Shown here one piece after another: positions 6,530 to 6,946 of a stretch of DNA of 6,946 nt. Source of the stretch: Candidatus Cloacimonas sp. SDB (GTDB lineage: Bacteria > Cloacimonadota > Cloacimonadia > Cloacimonadales > TCS61); the NCBI GenBank assembly GCA_001412425.1, contig LKUH01000252.1, positions 1-6,946 on the forward strand. Direction: 5' to 3'. Under the pieces are notes generated by a model. That model ran no database searches. It had not been told where the DNA came from and saw nothing but the letters and a program-made list of their open reading frames with translations. Both the position numbers and the translations under genes were made by a program. Positions within the stretch are counted from its first letter, which is position 1, and every line of letters begins with the position of its first letter.

Positions 6530-6594
6530 GTCTGATTCAGGCTTATCCAGTTTGAATTAAGCAGTAGTTCCAAAAATTTAAAGTTGGGAATTTG

Positions 6595-6946
6595 TTAAAT
6601 ACTAATCTGGTAATCTTTGATCTTTTTAGCCAGTGTATTGCGATGAATACCCATCATTTCAGCTGCTTTTTTCTGATTTCCATCGCATAATTTCAGAACG
6701 TTTTTAATATGTTCTTTTTCTACCGTTTCCAGCTTGATGGGATCCTCCGTTTCGGTGGTTTTATTAGAATCATAAATTTCTTTCGGAAGATCTTCAACAG
6801 TGATTTTATTATTTCGGGAGAGAGTTACGACTCTGGTTACAATATTTTTCAACTGCCTGATATTGCCTTCCCATTTGTAGGATATAAGTTTGAGCAGTGC
6901 CTGCGAAGTAAAAGTAACTTTTTTCTCAGGGTTATATTCTTTTAAA
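6595..6946 (-). CDS. Sigma-54-dependent transcriptional activator, Fis-type (C-terminal part; 5' end outside window)
   Basis: Only the last 116 residues are inside the window; the frame stays open to the right edge. A TTG at 6852 is an internal Leu codon, not the start, because the conserved sequence continues upstream of it. Visible parts are the end of the sigma-54 AAA+ domain with the sensor II motif YKWEGNIRQLKN (residues 23-34 of the visible part, like the family's YPWPGNVRELEN), a linker at about 50-70, and a Fis-type HTH at about 72-114 (GNQKKAAEMMGIHRNTLAKKI). Such proteins bind upstream enhancers and use ATP to open sigma-54 promoters. Whether the missing N-terminus is a response-regulator receiver or another sensor cannot be told. 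No terminator is evident in the 239 bp before tetR, so read-through is possible, but a functional link is unproven. Confidence 0.93.
   Translation of the reverse strand, partial: LKEYNPEKKVTFTSQALLKLISYKWEGNIRQLKNIVTRVVTLSRNNKITVEDLPKEIYDSNKTTETEDPIKLETVEKEHIKNVLKLCDGNQKKAAEMMGIHRNTLAKKIKDYQISI

Noticed and set aside
6541..6562. GCTTA...TAAGC inverted repeat as a terminator for the sigma-54 regulator gene
   Set aside because: The stem has only 5 bp with a 12-nt loop, is AT-rich, and has no T tract on the minus-strand side.
1..6946. Mobile element, CRISPR array, tRNA, toxin-antitoxin or phage genes
   Set aside because: No transposase or integrase motifs, regularly spaced repeats, tRNA-like folds or small accessory genes were seen. 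All sizeable genes are accounted for by the efflux operon and the regulator fragment.

Overview
The window holds a complete four-gene tripartite RND efflux operon, all on the minus strand (read right to left), and the 3' end of a second regulator gene that is cut by the right edge. The DNA is AT-rich. The proteins are clearly from a diderm (Gram-negative-type) bacterium, because the set needs an outer membrane: a TolC-like channel with a Sec signal peptide, a lipoprotein adaptor and an inner-membrane RND pump. The AT-rich codon use, the strong purine-rich ribosome binding sites and the gene order regulator-channel-adaptor-pump would fit the FCB group or similar anaerobic lineages. That is only an impression from sequence style, and no marker gene fixes the taxon.

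Layout in transcription order. 6946-6595: C-terminal 116 residues of a sigma-54-dependent (NtrC/Fis-type) activator. 6594-6356: a 239-bp AT-rich intergenic region with a perfect 16-bp palindrome just upstream of the next gene, a further imperfect inverted repeat and weak promoter-like hexamers. 6355-5786: a TetR/AcrR-family repressor. 5772-4390: the TolC-family outer membrane channel. 4378-3353: the periplasmic adaptor lipoprotein. 3352-3239: a 114-bp spacer that can fold in two mutually exclusive ways and carries a second 16-bp palindrome. 3238-155: the RND transporter. 144-92: a strong intrinsic terminator. 1-91: AT-rich DNA with short direct repeats and no gene seen.

The expected model is that the TetR protein represses its own operon until a toxic ligand binds. 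The pump, adaptor and channel then form an envelope-spanning exporter. The two palindromes share the pattern ATYTGA-N4-TCARAT, one before tetR and one before the pump gene, which makes them good candidates for the repressor's operators.

The most unusual observation is in the pump. The two adjacent aspartates of TM4 that carry protons in AcrB-type pumps are Thr405-Asn406 here, and the TM10 lysine partner is Asn927. The rest of the protein is full length and well preserved. Either the coupling chemistry differs or the pump depends on something else. No mobile element, CRISPR array, tRNA or rRNA was seen.
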